Below, in pieces: positions 43,915-52,985 of a DNA stretch of 64,000 nt (its first letter is position 1; each line of letters opens with the position of its first letter). Under the pieces are notes generated by a model. It was not told the origin of the DNA, made no database searches, and was given only the letters and a program-made list of their open reading frames with translations. The translations under genes and the position numbers were made by a program. This DNA is from MFD01275-c22 sp963705885. GTDB lineage: Bacteria; Actinomycetota; Actinomycetes; JACCUZ01. The stretch spans positions 868,001 to 932,000 of the forward strand of contig OY970120.1 of the NCBI GenBank assembly GCA_963705885.1, in the 5' to 3' direction.

Positions 43915-45006
43915 GTGAGCGACCCCACCGACAGCGGCCCCCGCCTCCGATCGACGCTGCAGGGCGTCCCCGCCTACCGGCCCGGCCGCCCGGCCGCATC
44001 CCACGGCGGCAGGCCGGCGTACAAGCTCTCGTCCAACGAGAACCCCTACCCTCCGCTGCCGTCCGTCCTCGAGACGGTGCGCGACGCCGCTGCCTCGTTC
44101 AACCGCTACCCCGACATGTTCGCGACCGGTCTCACCGAGGCCGTCGCCGAGCGCTTCGACGTGCCCGCGAGCCACGTCGCGACCGGCACCGGCTCGGTGG
44201 GCGTGCTCCAGCAGGTCGTGCAGTCGACGGCCGCGGAGGGCGACGAGGTGGTCTACGCCTGGCGGTCGTTCGAGGCCTACCCGATCGTCGTCGGCGTCTC
44301 GGGCGCGACGTCCGTGCGCGTGCCGTTGCTGCCCGACGAGCACCACGACCTCGACGCCATGGCGGGCGCGGTCACCGACCGCACGCGGCTCGTCCTCGTC
44401 TGCACACCGAACAACCCCACCGGGACGGCCGTTCCGCGGGAGCGCCTCGAGCGGTTCCTCGACCGCGTCCCGACCGACGTCCTCGTCGTGATCGACGAGG
44501 CCTACCGCGAGTTCGTGCGCGACCCGCAGGTGCCCGACGCGCTCGACGTCTACCGCGACCGCGCCAACGTCGCCGTGCTGCGCACGTTCTCCAAGGCGTA
44601 CGGCCTCGCGGGGCTCCGGGTCGGCTACGCCGTCGCGCACGAGCCGGTCGCCGAGGCGCTGCGCAAGACCGCCGTGCCCTTCGGCGTGAGCAACCTCGCG
44701 CAGACCGCGGCCATCGCCTCCCTCGCCGCGGAGGCCGAGCTGCTCGAGCGGGTGGATGCGCTGGTGACCGAGCGGGCCCGGGTGCGTGACGCGCTGCGCG
44801 AGCAGGGCTGGACCGGCGTGCCCGAGTCGCAGGCGAACTTCGTCTGGCTCCGGCTCGGCGACCGGACCTCGGAGTTCGCAGCGGCCTGCGAGTCGGCCGG
44901 TGTCGTCGTGCGTCCCTTCGCCGGCGAGGGCGCGCGCGTGACGGTCGGCGAGCCGGAGGCGAACGACGTCTTCCTGGACGTGGCGAAGGGTTTCGTCGCG
45001 ACCTGA
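43915..45006 (+). CDS. hisC: Histidinol-phosphate aminotransferase-like PLP enzyme
   Basis: 363-residue fold-I aminotransferase. Motifs include KLSSNENPYPPLPSV, VCTPNNPTGTAVP, the Asp/Tyr region DVLVVIDEAYREF, and the PLP lysine in TFSKAYGLAGLRVGYA (SKAYG). HisC converts imidazole-acetol phosphate and glutamate to histidinol phosphate; HisC2-type paralogues accept aromatic amino acids, and outside a his operon this may be the latter. GTG 43915, 9 nt after the RsiG-like stop. Confidence 0.85.
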   Translation: MSDPTDSGPRLRSTLQGVPAYRPGRPAASHGGRPAYKLSSNENPYPPLPSVLETVRDAAASFNRYPDMFATGLTEAVAERFDVPASHVATGTGSVGVLQQVVQSTAAEGDEVVYAWRSFEAYPIVVGVSGATSVRVPLLPDEHHDLDAMAGAVTDRTRLVLVCTPNNPTGTAVPRERLERFLDRVPTDVLVVIDEAYREFVRDPQVPDALDVYRDRANVAVLRTFSKAYGLAGLRVGYAVAHEPVAEALRKTAVPFGVSNLAQTAAIASLAAEAELLERVDALVTERARVRDALREQGWTGVPESQANFVWLRLGDRTSEFAAACESAGVVVRPFAGEGARVTVGEPEANDVFLDVAKGFVAT

Positions 45007-45070
45007 CCCCTGCGCCACGCCGTGCGGACCCGGGTGAGAGCGTCCGGTGTCCGGGTGAGAAGGTCGAGGC

Positions 45071-45700
45071 GTGCGTCTCGACCACCTCTCCTACGCGGCA
45101 GGGCCCGAAGGGCTGGGGGCCTGCGCGCAGCGACTCGGAGCGGCGCTCGGCGCGGGCTTCCACGACGGTGGGCTGCACCCGCGGTTCGGCACACGCAACT
45201 TCGTCCTCCCGCTCGCGGGCGGCGTCTACCTCGAGGTCGTCGGGACGCTCGACCACCCCGCAGCGGACAAGGCGCCGTTCGGCCAGGCGGTCAAGGCCCG
45301 GTCGGAGTCCGGCGGCGGCTGGCTGGCGTGGGTCGTCGCCGTCGACGACATCGAGGCGGTCGAGCACCGGCTCGGCCGGGCGGCCGTCGCCGGTCACCGG
45401 CGCCGCCCCGACGGGGTCGACCTGGCCTGGCGGCAGATCGGGGTCCTCGACCTCCTCGACGACCCGGCGCTGCCGTTCTTCGTGCAGTGGGAGGTCGACC
45501 CGACGATGCACCCCGCCGTGAACGGCGCCGGCCCGCGCATCGAGCAGGTCGAGATCTGCGGAGACCGGCAGAAGGTCACCGAGTGGCTGGGCGAGCCCGT
45601 GGCCGGCGTCGACTTCCGCGTCGACTGGGTCGACGCCGAGGACCCGGGGCTGACCGCCGTGCACTTCACGACAGCGCACGGCACCGTCCGGCTCGACTGA
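45071..45700 (+). CDS. VOC/glyoxalase-like domain protein
   Basis: 209 residues. N-terminal MRLDHLSYAAGPEG and GGGWLAWVVAVDDIE follow the glyoxalase-like (PF13468) pattern of two beta-alpha-beta-beta-beta units. TRNFVLPLAGGVYLEVVG has the conserved Glu. No catalytic His cluster is obvious, so function is unclear. Start at GTG 45071. It precedes the ABC-F gene on the same strand by 68 nt. Confidence 0.8.
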   Translation: MRLDHLSYAAGPEGLGACAQRLGAALGAGFHDGGLHPRFGTRNFVLPLAGGVYLEVVGTLDHPAADKAPFGQAVKARSESGGGWLAWVVAVDDIEAVEHRLGRAAVAGHRRRPDGVDLAWRQIGVLDLLDDPALPFFVQWEVDPTMHPAVNGAGPRIEQVEICGDRQKVTEWLGEPVAGVDFRVDWVDAEDPGLTAVHFTTAHGTVRLD

Positions 45701-45768
45701 CCGACACCGCCGCCGGCCCGCCGGACAAGTCGCTCGCCGCGTCCTGCGCCGCGGCCTAGGCTCCACGG

Positions 45769-47418
45769 GTGTCCGCCGCGACCGTCGAGCTGCGCGACGT
45801 CGGAGTCAGCCACGGCCCCCACACCGTCCTCAGCCACGTCCGCGCGCGGATCGGCCCGCAGACCCGGTTGGCCGTCCTCGGCCCCAACGGTGTCGGCAAG
45901 TCGACCCTGCTGTCGCTGCTCGCGGGGACCTCGACCCCCTCCACCGGGTCGGTGACCGTCGCCCCGCCGTCGGCGACGGTGGTCCTGCTGCCGCAGGAAC
46001 GCGACCGCCGGCCTCAGGAGACGGTGGCCGCGTACCTCGCCCGGCGCACCGGGGTGGCCGGCGCCGAGGCTGCGCTCGACGAGACGGCGCACCGGCTGGC
46101 CGACGCCGAGCCGGGCGCGGACGACGCGTACGCGGTGGCACTCGAGCGCTACCTCTCCCTCGGCGGCGCCGATCTCGAGGTGCGGGCCCCGGCCGTGCTC
46201 GACCGGCTCGGGCTCGGTGGCATCGCCCCCGACCGGACCATCGACACGCTGTCGGGCGGTCAGGTCGCCCGGACGGGGCTCGCCGCAGTGCTGCTGTCGC
46301 AGGCCGACGTCCTGCTGCTCGACGAGCCGACCAACGACCTCGACACCGACGGTCTCGAGCAGCTCGAGTCGTTCCTGGCCCGCCGCGAGGCTGCGCTGGT
46401 CGTCGTCTCCCACGACCGGGCGTTCCTGGAGACGGTGGCCACCGACGTCCTCGAGCTCGACGAGTTCACCCGGCGGGCCACGGTGTTCGGCGGCGGCTTC
46501 GCCGCGTTCGTGGAGGAGCGGGAGCGGGCGCGGGCGGCGGCCAGGGCGGCGTACGAGGCGTACGACGAGCGGCGCGGCGCGCTCGTCGACCGGGCCCGGC
46601 GGGAGAAGGAGTGGGCCCGCCAGGGCGTGGCCCGTGCGACGTCGACGCGGGCGCTGCGCAGCGAGCCGGACAGGAACATCCGGGCCGGCAAGCTGGCCGG
46701 TGCACAGTCGCGGGGCGCGGCGGCCGCCCGGACGCTGCGGTCGCTGGATCGGCTGGAGGCGGTCGCGGACGTCCGCGACCCGTGGGAGCTGCGGCTCCCC
46801 CTGGCCGCCGGCGCCCGGGGAGGCGAGGAGGTGGCCGGGCTGGCGGGGGCGGTGGTCGAGCGGGCCGGCTTCCGTCTCGGACCGGTCGACCTCGACGTCC
46901 GCCGCGGCGACCGGATCGCGATCACCGGGCCCAACGGCTCGGGCAAGTCGACGCTGCTCGATGCGCTGCTCGGGCGGGCACCGATCGCCGCCGGCCGGCA
47001 GTGGCTCGGCCGGGGCATCGTCGTCGGCAGCGTCGACCAGGTGCGCCGGACGTTCGAGCCCGCGCAGCCGCTGGTCGACGCCTTCCGGGCCGCGACCGGT
47101 CAGGACGTCGCCGAGGCGCGGACCCTGCTCGCGAAGTTCGGCCTCGGCGCCGAGGACGTGCCGCGTCCTGTCGGCTCGCTCTCGCCGGGCGAGCGCACGC
47201 GGGCCGACCTCGCGCTCCTGCTGGCCCGGCGGGCCAACCTGCTGGTGCTCGACGAGCCGACCAACCATCTCGACCTGCCGGCGATCGAGGCCCTGGAGCA
47301 GGGCCTGTCCACGTACGACGGCACCGTGCTGCTCGTCACCCACGACCGGCGTCTGCTGGAGAGGGTGGAGTCCACCCGTCACGTGGACGTCGACCGAGGG
47401 TCGGTCCGGGAGGGCTGA
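45769..47418 (+). CDS. ABC-F family ATPase
   Basis: 549 residues with two ATPase domains and no membrane part. First: GPNGVGKST, LSGGQVARTG, LLLDEPTNDLD. Second: GPNGSGKST, LSPGERTRADLALLL, LVLDEPTNHLD. The linker between them (ERERARAAARAAYEAYDERRGAL, then KEWARQGVARATS) is charged and helical as in ribosome-bound ABC-F proteins, which clear stalled ribosomes or confer resistance to ribosome-targeting antibiotics. Which subfamily cannot be decided from sight. Confidence 0.88.
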   Translation: MSAATVELRDVGVSHGPHTVLSHVRARIGPQTRLAVLGPNGVGKSTLLSLLAGTSTPSTGSVTVAPPSATVVLLPQERDRRPQETVAAYLARRTGVAGAEAALDETAHRLADAEPGADDAYAVALERYLSLGGADLEVRAPAVLDRLGLGGIAPDRTIDTLSGGQVARTGLAAVLLSQADVLLLDEPTNDLDTDGLEQLESFLARREAALVVVSHDRAFLETVATDVLELDEFTRRATVFGGGFAAFVEERERARAAARAAYEAYDERRGALVDRARREKEWARQGVARATSTRALRSEPDRNIRAGKLAGAQSRGAAAARTLRSLDRLEAVADVRDPWELRLPLAAGARGGEEVAGLAGAVVERAGFRLGPVDLDVRRGDRIAITGPNGSGKSTLLDALLGRAPIAAGRQWLGRGIVVGSVDQVRRTFEPAQPLVDAFRAATGQDVAEARTLLAKFGLGAEDVPRPVGSLSPGERTRADLALLLARRANLLVLDEPTNHLDLPAIEALEQGLSTYDGTVLLVTHDRRLLERVESTRHVDVDRGSVREG

Positions 47419-47457
47419 CCGGGTCGCTCCGGCGTCGGCAGGGGCGGTCAGGAGCGG

Positions 47458-49101
47458 TCAGGTGAGGTCGAGGTCCACCACGGGGGTGAGGTGCGGCCGG
47501 TCGTCCTGGACGCGGGCCCGCTCGATGACCACGCGTGCCGACCGGCCGTCGAGGACGAGGGTCGCGATCTCGTTGCCGTAGCAGGGGCCCGCCAGCCGCG
47601 ACCACGAGAGCGGTTGCCGGGGAAGCCGGGCGACCCGGTCGAGCAGGAACCTCGTCGCGCGCTCCGCGGCCCGGCTCCATGCCAGCCGGAAGGCCAGCTT
47701 CATCACGCGGGGGACGTAGTTGTGCACCGGGGAGCAGGTCAGCTGGTAGACCTTCGACCGCACCGACCCGTCGGGGTAGTGCGCCTGCGCGACGTAGGCA
47801 TGGTGCACGTCGCCGGACAGCACGCAGATCGAGGCCGGGGGGTCGTCACCCGCCGCGGCCCGCTCGCCGCGACCCACCGACGCGAACAGCGCGGCCAGCC
47901 GGTCGAACGACGCGCGGAACGCCGCCCAGTGCTCGAGGTCGGCCGCCCGGCGGAACCGCTCCGCGACTCGCGCCATCCGCTCGCCGCGGGCGCCGTCTGC
48001 CAGCCGCTCGTTCCAGGACTCGACGTCGTGCAGGGCACGCGCGAGCAGCCATGGGAGTGACGTGCCGAGGAGCAGGTGGTCGTAGCTGCCGGCGACCTGG
48101 TCCTCGATCCACCGGAACTCGTCCTCGGAGACCATCGACCGGGACCCGTCCTCGAGGATCCGGCCGCACCGCGAGTCGACGACCAGCAGCCGGACCCGGC
48201 CCAGGTCGCGCCGGAAGGACCACTGCGCGCCCTTGTTCCCGTCCGCCTCGCGGTCGGCCGCGGCGGCGAACTCCCGCAGCATGGGCTCGCAGTCGCCGTC
48301 GTGTGCGCGCACCCGCTGGTAGAGCGCGTCGCCCTCCAGCTCCCGGGGCGAGAGGTTGCCGAGGTGCTGGTAGACCCAGTACGACGACAGGCCACCCACC
48401 ACGCGTTCCTGCCACCACGAGGTGCGCGACATGTCCCGGCGCCAGGCCGCCGAGGTGTTCCAGTCGTCGGCGATGTCGTGGTCGTCGAAGATCATCGAGG
48501 ACGGCAGCGTCGAGAGCAGCCAGCGCACGTCCGGATCGGTCCACGACTCCTCGTAGAGCCAGGTGTACTCCTCGAAGTCGCGCACCTGCAGCCCCGGCGG
48601 GCGGCTCGCGTCGCGCCGGGCCGCGATCCGCCGCCGGGTCTCCCGCGATGTCTCGTCGGCGTAGACCTGGTCGCCCAGCAGCACGAGCGCGTCCGGCCAC
48701 TCCCGCTCGGGCGCGGCGGCCATCCGCTTGGCGAACGTGTCGAGCGCGTCCGCGTCGAACTTGGCGTCGCCGGCGACCGCGTCGGGTCGGGCGTAGCGGC
48801 ACGAGCCGAACACCACCCGCAGCCGGCCTCCCGGCGCCAGCGTCCGGATGCGCGGGGCCGGGCGCGTGCCGTCCGGCTCGGGCCAGACCGGCCGGCCGTC
48901 GAGCCGGACGTCGTACGGCGTGCTGGTGCCCGCCGCCAGCCCGCCGACGCAGACCAGGGCGTAGTGGTGCCCCGCCACGCGCCAGGTGCGCTCCCGCTGC
49001 CCCAGGACCTCGACGGTGCACGGCCCGTCGGTCTCGACCCAGACGGTGGCGTCGTGCTCCCCGACATGGCGCAGCAGCGGTCCGAGGACGAGGCGGGTCA
49101 C
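47458..49101 (-). CDS. PhoD-like alkaline phosphatase/phosphodiesterase
   Basis: 547 residues. Motifs include LLGDQVYADETS, DDHDIADDWNTSAAW and the metal motif LSGDVHHAYVAQ, typical of PhoD metallophosphatases. No signal peptide or Tat motif is seen at the N-terminus (MTRLVLGPLLRHV), so it may be cytoplasmic, unlike classical secreted PhoD. GTG 49101. Convergent with ABC-F; 40 nt between. Confidence 0.86.
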   Translation of the reverse strand: MTRLVLGPLLRHVGEHDATVWVETDGPCTVEVLGQRERTWRVAGHHYALVCVGGLAAGTSTPYDVRLDGRPVWPEPDGTRPAPRIRTLAPGGRLRVVFGSCRYARPDAVAGDAKFDADALDTFAKRMAAAPEREWPDALVLLGDQVYADETSRETRRRIAARRDASRPPGLQVRDFEEYTWLYEESWTDPDVRWLLSTLPSSMIFDDHDIADDWNTSAAWRRDMSRTSWWQERVVGGLSSYWVYQHLGNLSPRELEGDALYQRVRAHDGDCEPMLREFAAAADREADGNKGAQWSFRRDLGRVRLLVVDSRCGRILEDGSRSMVSEDEFRWIEDQVAGSYDHLLLGTSLPWLLARALHDVESWNERLADGARGERMARVAERFRRAADLEHWAAFRASFDRLAALFASVGRGERAAAGDDPPASICVLSGDVHHAYVAQAHYPDGSVRSKVYQLTCSPVHNYVPRVMKLAFRLAWSRAAERATRFLLDRVARLPRQPLSWSRLAGPCYGNEIATLVLDGRSARVVIERARVQDDRPHLTPVVDLDLT

Positions 49102-49284
49102 GGGCCGGGCCCTACCCCGTCAGCGGTCCCGGCACCCGGCCCGGACCCGGTCGGTTCCCGGTCCGGGACGGCCCAGCCGTCCGGCCGGGGGCCCGCCGGC
49201 GCGCGGACGGATATGCCACGATTCCGGCGGCGGCGTGCCGCGCGCGGACACTTTTCACCGGAAAGGGCGCATGATCGCTCCAGT

Positions 49285-49337
49285 TCGACACGTGTAGTGT
49301 CGAGTCGGTAACTGCACGTGTTCACCCGAACGGGTGA
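49285..49337. promoter_or_regulatory. Two perfect palindromes upstream of the repeat protein gene
   Basis: TCGACAC-GTGTA-GTGTCGA (49285-49303) and TCACCCG-AA-CGGGTGA (49322-49337) lie within 80 nt of ATG 49365. They may be operators or form leader hairpins. Otherwise no gene lies in 49102-49364. Confidence 0.6.
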
Positions 49338-49364
49338 CGGCACCAGTCGAGACGGACCCTTCCG

Positions 49365-50603
49365 ATGAGCAGCAGGCACCGCGGCGGTCGCGCCGGGGCG
49401 GACACCGGGAGCACCACGGGTGTCGCCACGGTCGTCCTTGCGCTGCTCAGCGCCGGCACGCTCGCGACCTTCGGGCTGGTCTCGGCGGGGGAGATCGCCG
49501 GCCGCGGCGGCGGCGTCACCGGCCGGACCCCCGGCGTCGTCCGCGGGATCGAGCCGCCCGCGACCGTCGTCGTGGTCCCGCCGACCCCGACCGCCGGTCC
49601 CCCCAGCAGCGCTCCGCCCCGGCGGGGCGGCGGAGGCGGCGCCGACGGCGGAGGCGGCACCGTGCTGTTCCCGCCGGACGTCGGCGAGCCGCTCCCCGGG
49701 TCGACGGCGACCGCGAGCGCCGGTCCGGGCAGCCCCGACGACGCTCCTCCCCCTCCGGCGCCTCCCGCGCCGGGCAGCGGCCCCACCGCCCCGCCGGCAC
49801 CGTCCGTCGCGCTGCCGGACGTCCCTGTGCCCCCGGTCGCCGCTCCGGCGCCCGCCCCGGTGCCGACGCCGGCGCCGTCCCCGAGGATCGACCCGGACCA
49901 CCGGCCGAGCGCCGACGTGCCGCGGGTCCCGATCGTCCTGCCCTCCGTGCGCGTGCGCGAGGCGGAGTACCCCACGCTGGTCCGCCCCGGGTGCGTCGAC
50001 GACGACTGCCCGGGGGGTCGCGGCGATGACGACGACGACCGCGACGACGACGACCGCGACGACGACGACCGCGACGACGACGACCGCGACCACGACCGCA
50101 GCCGTGGGCCGGGGCACCGCCCGTCCGGCGGCTCGAGCCACCCGGCCACGCCGGCGAGGCCGGCGACGCCTGCCACCCCGGCGAAGCCCGCGAAGCAGGA
50201 GAAGCCGGCCACCCCGGCCACGCCCGCTACGCCGGCCACGCCCGCCACCCCGGTCAAGTCAGCGAAGCCGGCCAAGCCGGCGAAGCCCGCGAAGCCCGCG
50301 AAGCCCGCCAAGCCCGCCAAGCCCGCCAAGCCCGCCAAGCCCGCGAAGCCCGCCGCGCCGACGCCGCCGGTGTCGGTCGACCAGCCGCCGCGGGCGGACG
50401 GGGACGCCTCTCGCTGGCCGGTGCGGCCGGCGCGACCGGAGAAGCCCGGCCGTCCGGCCCGGCCCGACCACGCCGCGCCCGTGCCGACGCCTCCCGCGCC
50501 CTCGCTGCCGGGTCAGTCCCGCGGCCACGACCGTGACCGGGACCGGGACCGTCACGACGACGACCACGACGACGACCACGACGACGACCGCCACGACGAC
50601 TAG
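49365..50603 (+). CDS. Secreted or cell-surface low-complexity Pro/Lys/Asp repeat protein
   Basis: 412 residues. After a basic start there is a hydrophobic segment (VATVVLALLSAGTLATFG) that can act as signal-anchor, then a Pro/Ala/Gly-rich stretch (about 50-170), an acidic segment of RDDDD repeats (about 220-245), a Pro/Ala/Lys stretch of ten or so AKP repeats (about 300-330), and an Asp/His/Arg-rich tail. No enzyme domain. The alternating acidic and lysine-rich runs look like an extracytoplasmic linker or wall-associated filament. ATG 49365. Confidence 0.7.
   Translation: MSSRHRGGRAGADTGSTTGVATVVLALLSAGTLATFGLVSAGEIAGRGGGVTGRTPGVVRGIEPPATVVVVPPTPTAGPPSSAPPRRGGGGGADGGGGTVLFPPDVGEPLPGSTATASAGPGSPDDAPPPPAPPAPGSGPTAPPAPSVALPDVPVPPVAAPAPAPVPTPAPSPRIDPDHRPSADVPRVPIVLPSVRVREAEYPTLVRPGCVDDDCPGGRGDDDDDRDDDDRDDDDRDDDDRDHDRSRGPGHRPSGGSSHPATPARPATPATPAKPAKQEKPATPATPATPATPATPVKSAKPAKPAKPAKPAKPAKPAKPAKPAKPAKPAAPTPPVSVDQPPRADGDASRWPVRPARPEKPGRPARPDHAAPVPTPPAPSLPGQSRGHDRDRDRDRHDDDHDDDHDDDRHDD
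50020..50100 (+). repeat. 15-bp tandem repeats coding RDDDD
   Basis: GCGACGACGACGACC repeated about three to four times inside the low-complexity gene, giving an acidic RDDDD tract. Slippage here would expand or shrink the acidic segment in steps of five residues. Confidence 0.7.
50262..50352 (+). repeat. 9-bp tandem repeats coding PAK/AKP
   Basis: About ten 9-bp units (variants of AAGCCCGCG / AAGCCCGCC) encode a Pro-Ala-Lys tract. The codons for Pro and Ala vary slightly between units, so it is not pure slippage. Confidence 0.7.
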
Positions 50604-50692
50604 CCCGGCGCCCGTCAGGCCGCTGGGCCGCGTGGCACGAGCACCGCTCGGGCCGGTTGGTCGTCCGGCCCTCACCGCCGGTACCGTGACAC

Positions 50693-50714
50693 CCGTGCCT
50701 CGTGTGAGGCACGG
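50693..50714. promoter_or_regulatory. 9-bp hairpin between the repeat protein and E1alpha
   Basis: CCGTGCCTC-GTGT-GAGGCACGG, a perfect 9-bp stem with a tetraloop, lies 130 nt before the E1alpha GTG and 90 nt after the previous stop. It may be a terminator of the upstream gene or an operator or leader element of the dehydrogenase operon. There is no T-run. Confidence 0.5.
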
Positions 50715-50842
50715 CACAGCGACGAACCCCTGCCTGGCGCTCCGCCCACCATCGCGTCGGCGCCCCGGCGGGGGACGAGAGGCACGACGTCGCCCGCCGC
50801 GGAGACCCCGTGGACGCGACGCGGAGCGAACGAGGAGTGCAC

Positions 50843-51982
50843 GTGACCGACAGCGCCGTCGGCTCCCCGCGGTCAGCCGCAGGAAGCCGCCACCCGTCCC
50901 CGAGCAGCGAGCCCGAGCTGGTGCAGCTGCTGACGCCCGAGGGGGAGCGCGTCGAGCACCCGACGTACTCCGTGGACCTCAGCGACGACGAGCTGCGCGG
51001 GCTCTACCGCGACCTCGTCCTCGTCCGGCGGGTCGACGCCGAGGCCACGGCGCTGCAGCGCCAGGGCGAGCTGGGCATCTGGGCGAGCCTGCTGGGCCAG
51101 GAGGCGGCGCAGGTCGGGTCCGGCCGGGCCATGGCCCCCGACGACTACGCCTTCCCGACCTACCGCGAGCACGGCGTCGCCTGGTGCCGGGGCGTGGACC
51201 CGCTGAACCTTCTCGGACTCTTCCGCGGGGTCAACCACGGCGGCTGGGACCCGAACGAGAAGAACTTCCACCTCTACACGATCGTCATCGGCGCGCAGAC
51301 GCTGCACGCGACCGGCTACGCCATGGGCATGCAGAAGGACAGCGCCGACAGCGCGGTGATCGCCTACTTCGGTGACGGCGCCACCAGCCAGGGCGACGTC
51401 AACGAGGCGTTCATCTTCGCCAGCGTCTTCAACGCACCGGTCGTCTTCTTCTGCCAGAACAACCAGTGGGCCATCTCGGAGCCGATCGAGAAGCAGAGCC
51501 GCATCCCGCTCTACCAGCGCGCGCAGGGCTTCGGCTTCCCCGGCGTCCGGGTCGACGGAAACGACGTGCTCGCGGTGCTCGCCGTCACGAAGGCCGCGCT
51601 GCAGAACGCGCGCGAGGGCAGCGGCCCGACGCTCGTCGAGGCCTATACCTATCGCATGGGCGCGCACACGACGTCGGACGACCCGACGCGCTACCGGCTC
51701 ACCGACGAGCTCGAGTCGTGGAAGCTCAAGGACCCGGTCGAGCGCGTGAAGGCCTACCTCGTGCGCACCGGCAAGGCCGACCAGGCGTTCCTCGACGCCC
51801 TCGACGCCGAGTCCGACGAGCTCGCTGCGCACGTACGCAAGGGCTGTCTGGAGATGCCCGACCCCGAGCCGCTGTCGATCTTCGACCACGTCTATGCCGA
51901 GCGACACCCGCTGGTCGAGGAGGAGCGCGAGCAGTTCGCGGCCTACCTCGAGACGTTCGACGAGACCGCGGGGAGCCACTGA
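50843..51982 (+). CDS. 2-oxoacid dehydrogenase E1 alpha subunit (pyruvate/branched-chain type)
   Basis: 379 residues. The thiamine diphosphate motif is GDGATSQGDVNEAFIFASVFNAPVVFFCQNNQWAIS, running from GDG to NN. GAHTTSDDPTRYR is the phosphorylation-loop region in mammals. It decarboxylates a 2-oxoacid with E1 beta and passes the acyl group to lipoyl E2. GTG 50843 has GAGGAG upstream. First of three genes; E1 beta's ATG overlaps its stop by one nt. Choice between pyruvate and branched-chain 2-oxoacids is open; in actinobacteria such two-subunit E1 sets are often branched-chain. Confidence 0.87.
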   Translation: MTDSAVGSPRSAAGSRHPSPSSEPELVQLLTPEGERVEHPTYSVDLSDDELRGLYRDLVLVRRVDAEATALQRQGELGIWASLLGQEAAQVGSGRAMAPDDYAFPTYREHGVAWCRGVDPLNLLGLFRGVNHGGWDPNEKNFHLYTIVIGAQTLHATGYAMGMQKDSADSAVIAYFGDGATSQGDVNEAFIFASVFNAPVVFFCQNNQWAISEPIEKQSRIPLYQRAQGFGFPGVRVDGNDVLAVLAVTKAALQNAREGSGPTLVEAYTYRMGAHTTSDDPTRYRLTDELESWKLKDPVERVKAYLVRTGKADQAFLDALDAESDELAAHVRKGCLEMPDPEPLSIFDHVYAERHPLVEEEREQFAAYLETFDETAGSH

Positions 51983-52965
51983 TGACCCAGATCACCCTGG
52001 CCAAGGGCATCACGATGGGCCTGCGCAAGGCCATGGAGGACGACCCGAAGGTCCTCGTCATGGGCGAGGACGTCGGCAAGCTCGGCGGCGTCTTCCGGGT
52101 CACCGACGGCCTGCAGAAGGACTTCGGCGAGGACCGCGTCATCGACACCCCGCTCGCCGAGTCGGGCATCATCGGCACCGCGATCGGCCTGGCGCTGCGC
52201 GGCTACCGCCCGGTCTGCGAGATCCAGTTCGACGGCTTCGTCTACCCCGCGTTCGACCAGATCGTCAGCCAGCTCGCCAAGATGCGCGCCCGCGCGCTCG
52301 GCAAGGTGTCGCTGCCGGTGGTCGTGCGCATCCCCGTCGGCGGCGGCATCGGCGCGGTCGAGCACCACAGCGAGTCCAACGAGGCCTACTTCGCCCACAC
52401 CGCGGGTCTGAAGGTCGTCTGCTGCTCCAACCCTGTCGACGCCTACTTCATGGTGCAGCAGGCGATCGCCTCCGACGACCCGGTGATCCTGTACGAGCCC
52501 AAGCGGCGCTACTGGGAGAAGGCCGACCTCGACGAGTCGCTCACGCTCGAGGAGGCGATGCCCCTGACGTCCGCCCGCGTCGTGCGCACGGGCACCGACG
52601 TCACGGTCGCGGCCTACGGCCCGATGGTGAAGACGGCGATGGAGGCCGCGACGGCGGCCGAGGAGGAGGGCAAGGCGATCGAGGTCGTCGACCTCCGGTC
52701 GCTCTCGCCGCTGGACATGACGACGGTGCGGGCCTCGGTCGAGAAGACCGGCCGGCTGGTCGTGGTCCACGAGGCCCCGGTGTTCCTGGGCATGGGCTCC
52801 GAGGTCGCGGCCCGGGTGAGCGAGCAGTGCTTCTACTCGCTGGAGGCGCCGGTGATGCGCGTCGGCGGCTTCGACACCCCCTACCCGCCGAGCCGGGTCG
52901 AGGAGGACTACCTGCCCGACCTCGACCGCATCCTCGACGCCGTCGACCGTTCGCTCGCGTACTGA
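51982..52965 (+). CDS. 2-oxoacid dehydrogenase E1 beta subunit
   Basis: 327 residues. Family stretches are LVMGEDVGKLGGVFRVTDGL, DTPLAESGIIGTAIGLALRG, EIQFDGFVYPAFDQIVSQLAKMR and EHHSESNEAYFAHTAGLKVV. It forms an alpha2beta2 heterotetramer with E1 alpha. ATG 51982 overlaps the upstream TGA. Followed by E2 after 20 nt with AGGAGC as ribosome site. Confidence 0.92.
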   Translation: MTQITLAKGITMGLRKAMEDDPKVLVMGEDVGKLGGVFRVTDGLQKDFGEDRVIDTPLAESGIIGTAIGLALRGYRPVCEIQFDGFVYPAFDQIVSQLAKMRARALGKVSLPVVVRIPVGGGIGAVEHHSESNEAYFAHTAGLKVVCCSNPVDAYFMVQQAIASDDPVILYEPKRRYWEKADLDESLTLEEAMPLTSARVVRTGTDVTVAAYGPMVKTAMEAATAAEEEGKAIEVVDLRSLSPLDMTTVRASVEKTGRLVVVHEAPVFLGMGSEVAARVSEQCFYSLEAPVMRVGGFDTPYPPSRVEEDYLPDLDRILDAVDRSLAY

Positions 52966-52985
52966 CCGGCCGCTAGGAGCACCTG

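Noticed and set aside
45007..45070. Direct repeats of CCGGGTGAGA between hisC-like and VOC genes
   Set aside because: Only two imperfect 10-bp copies in a high-GC context; likely chance.
50020..50352. Short regular repeats that might suggest a CRISPR array
   Set aside because: Units are 9 or 15 bp without spacers and are in-frame codon repeats of a protein gene.
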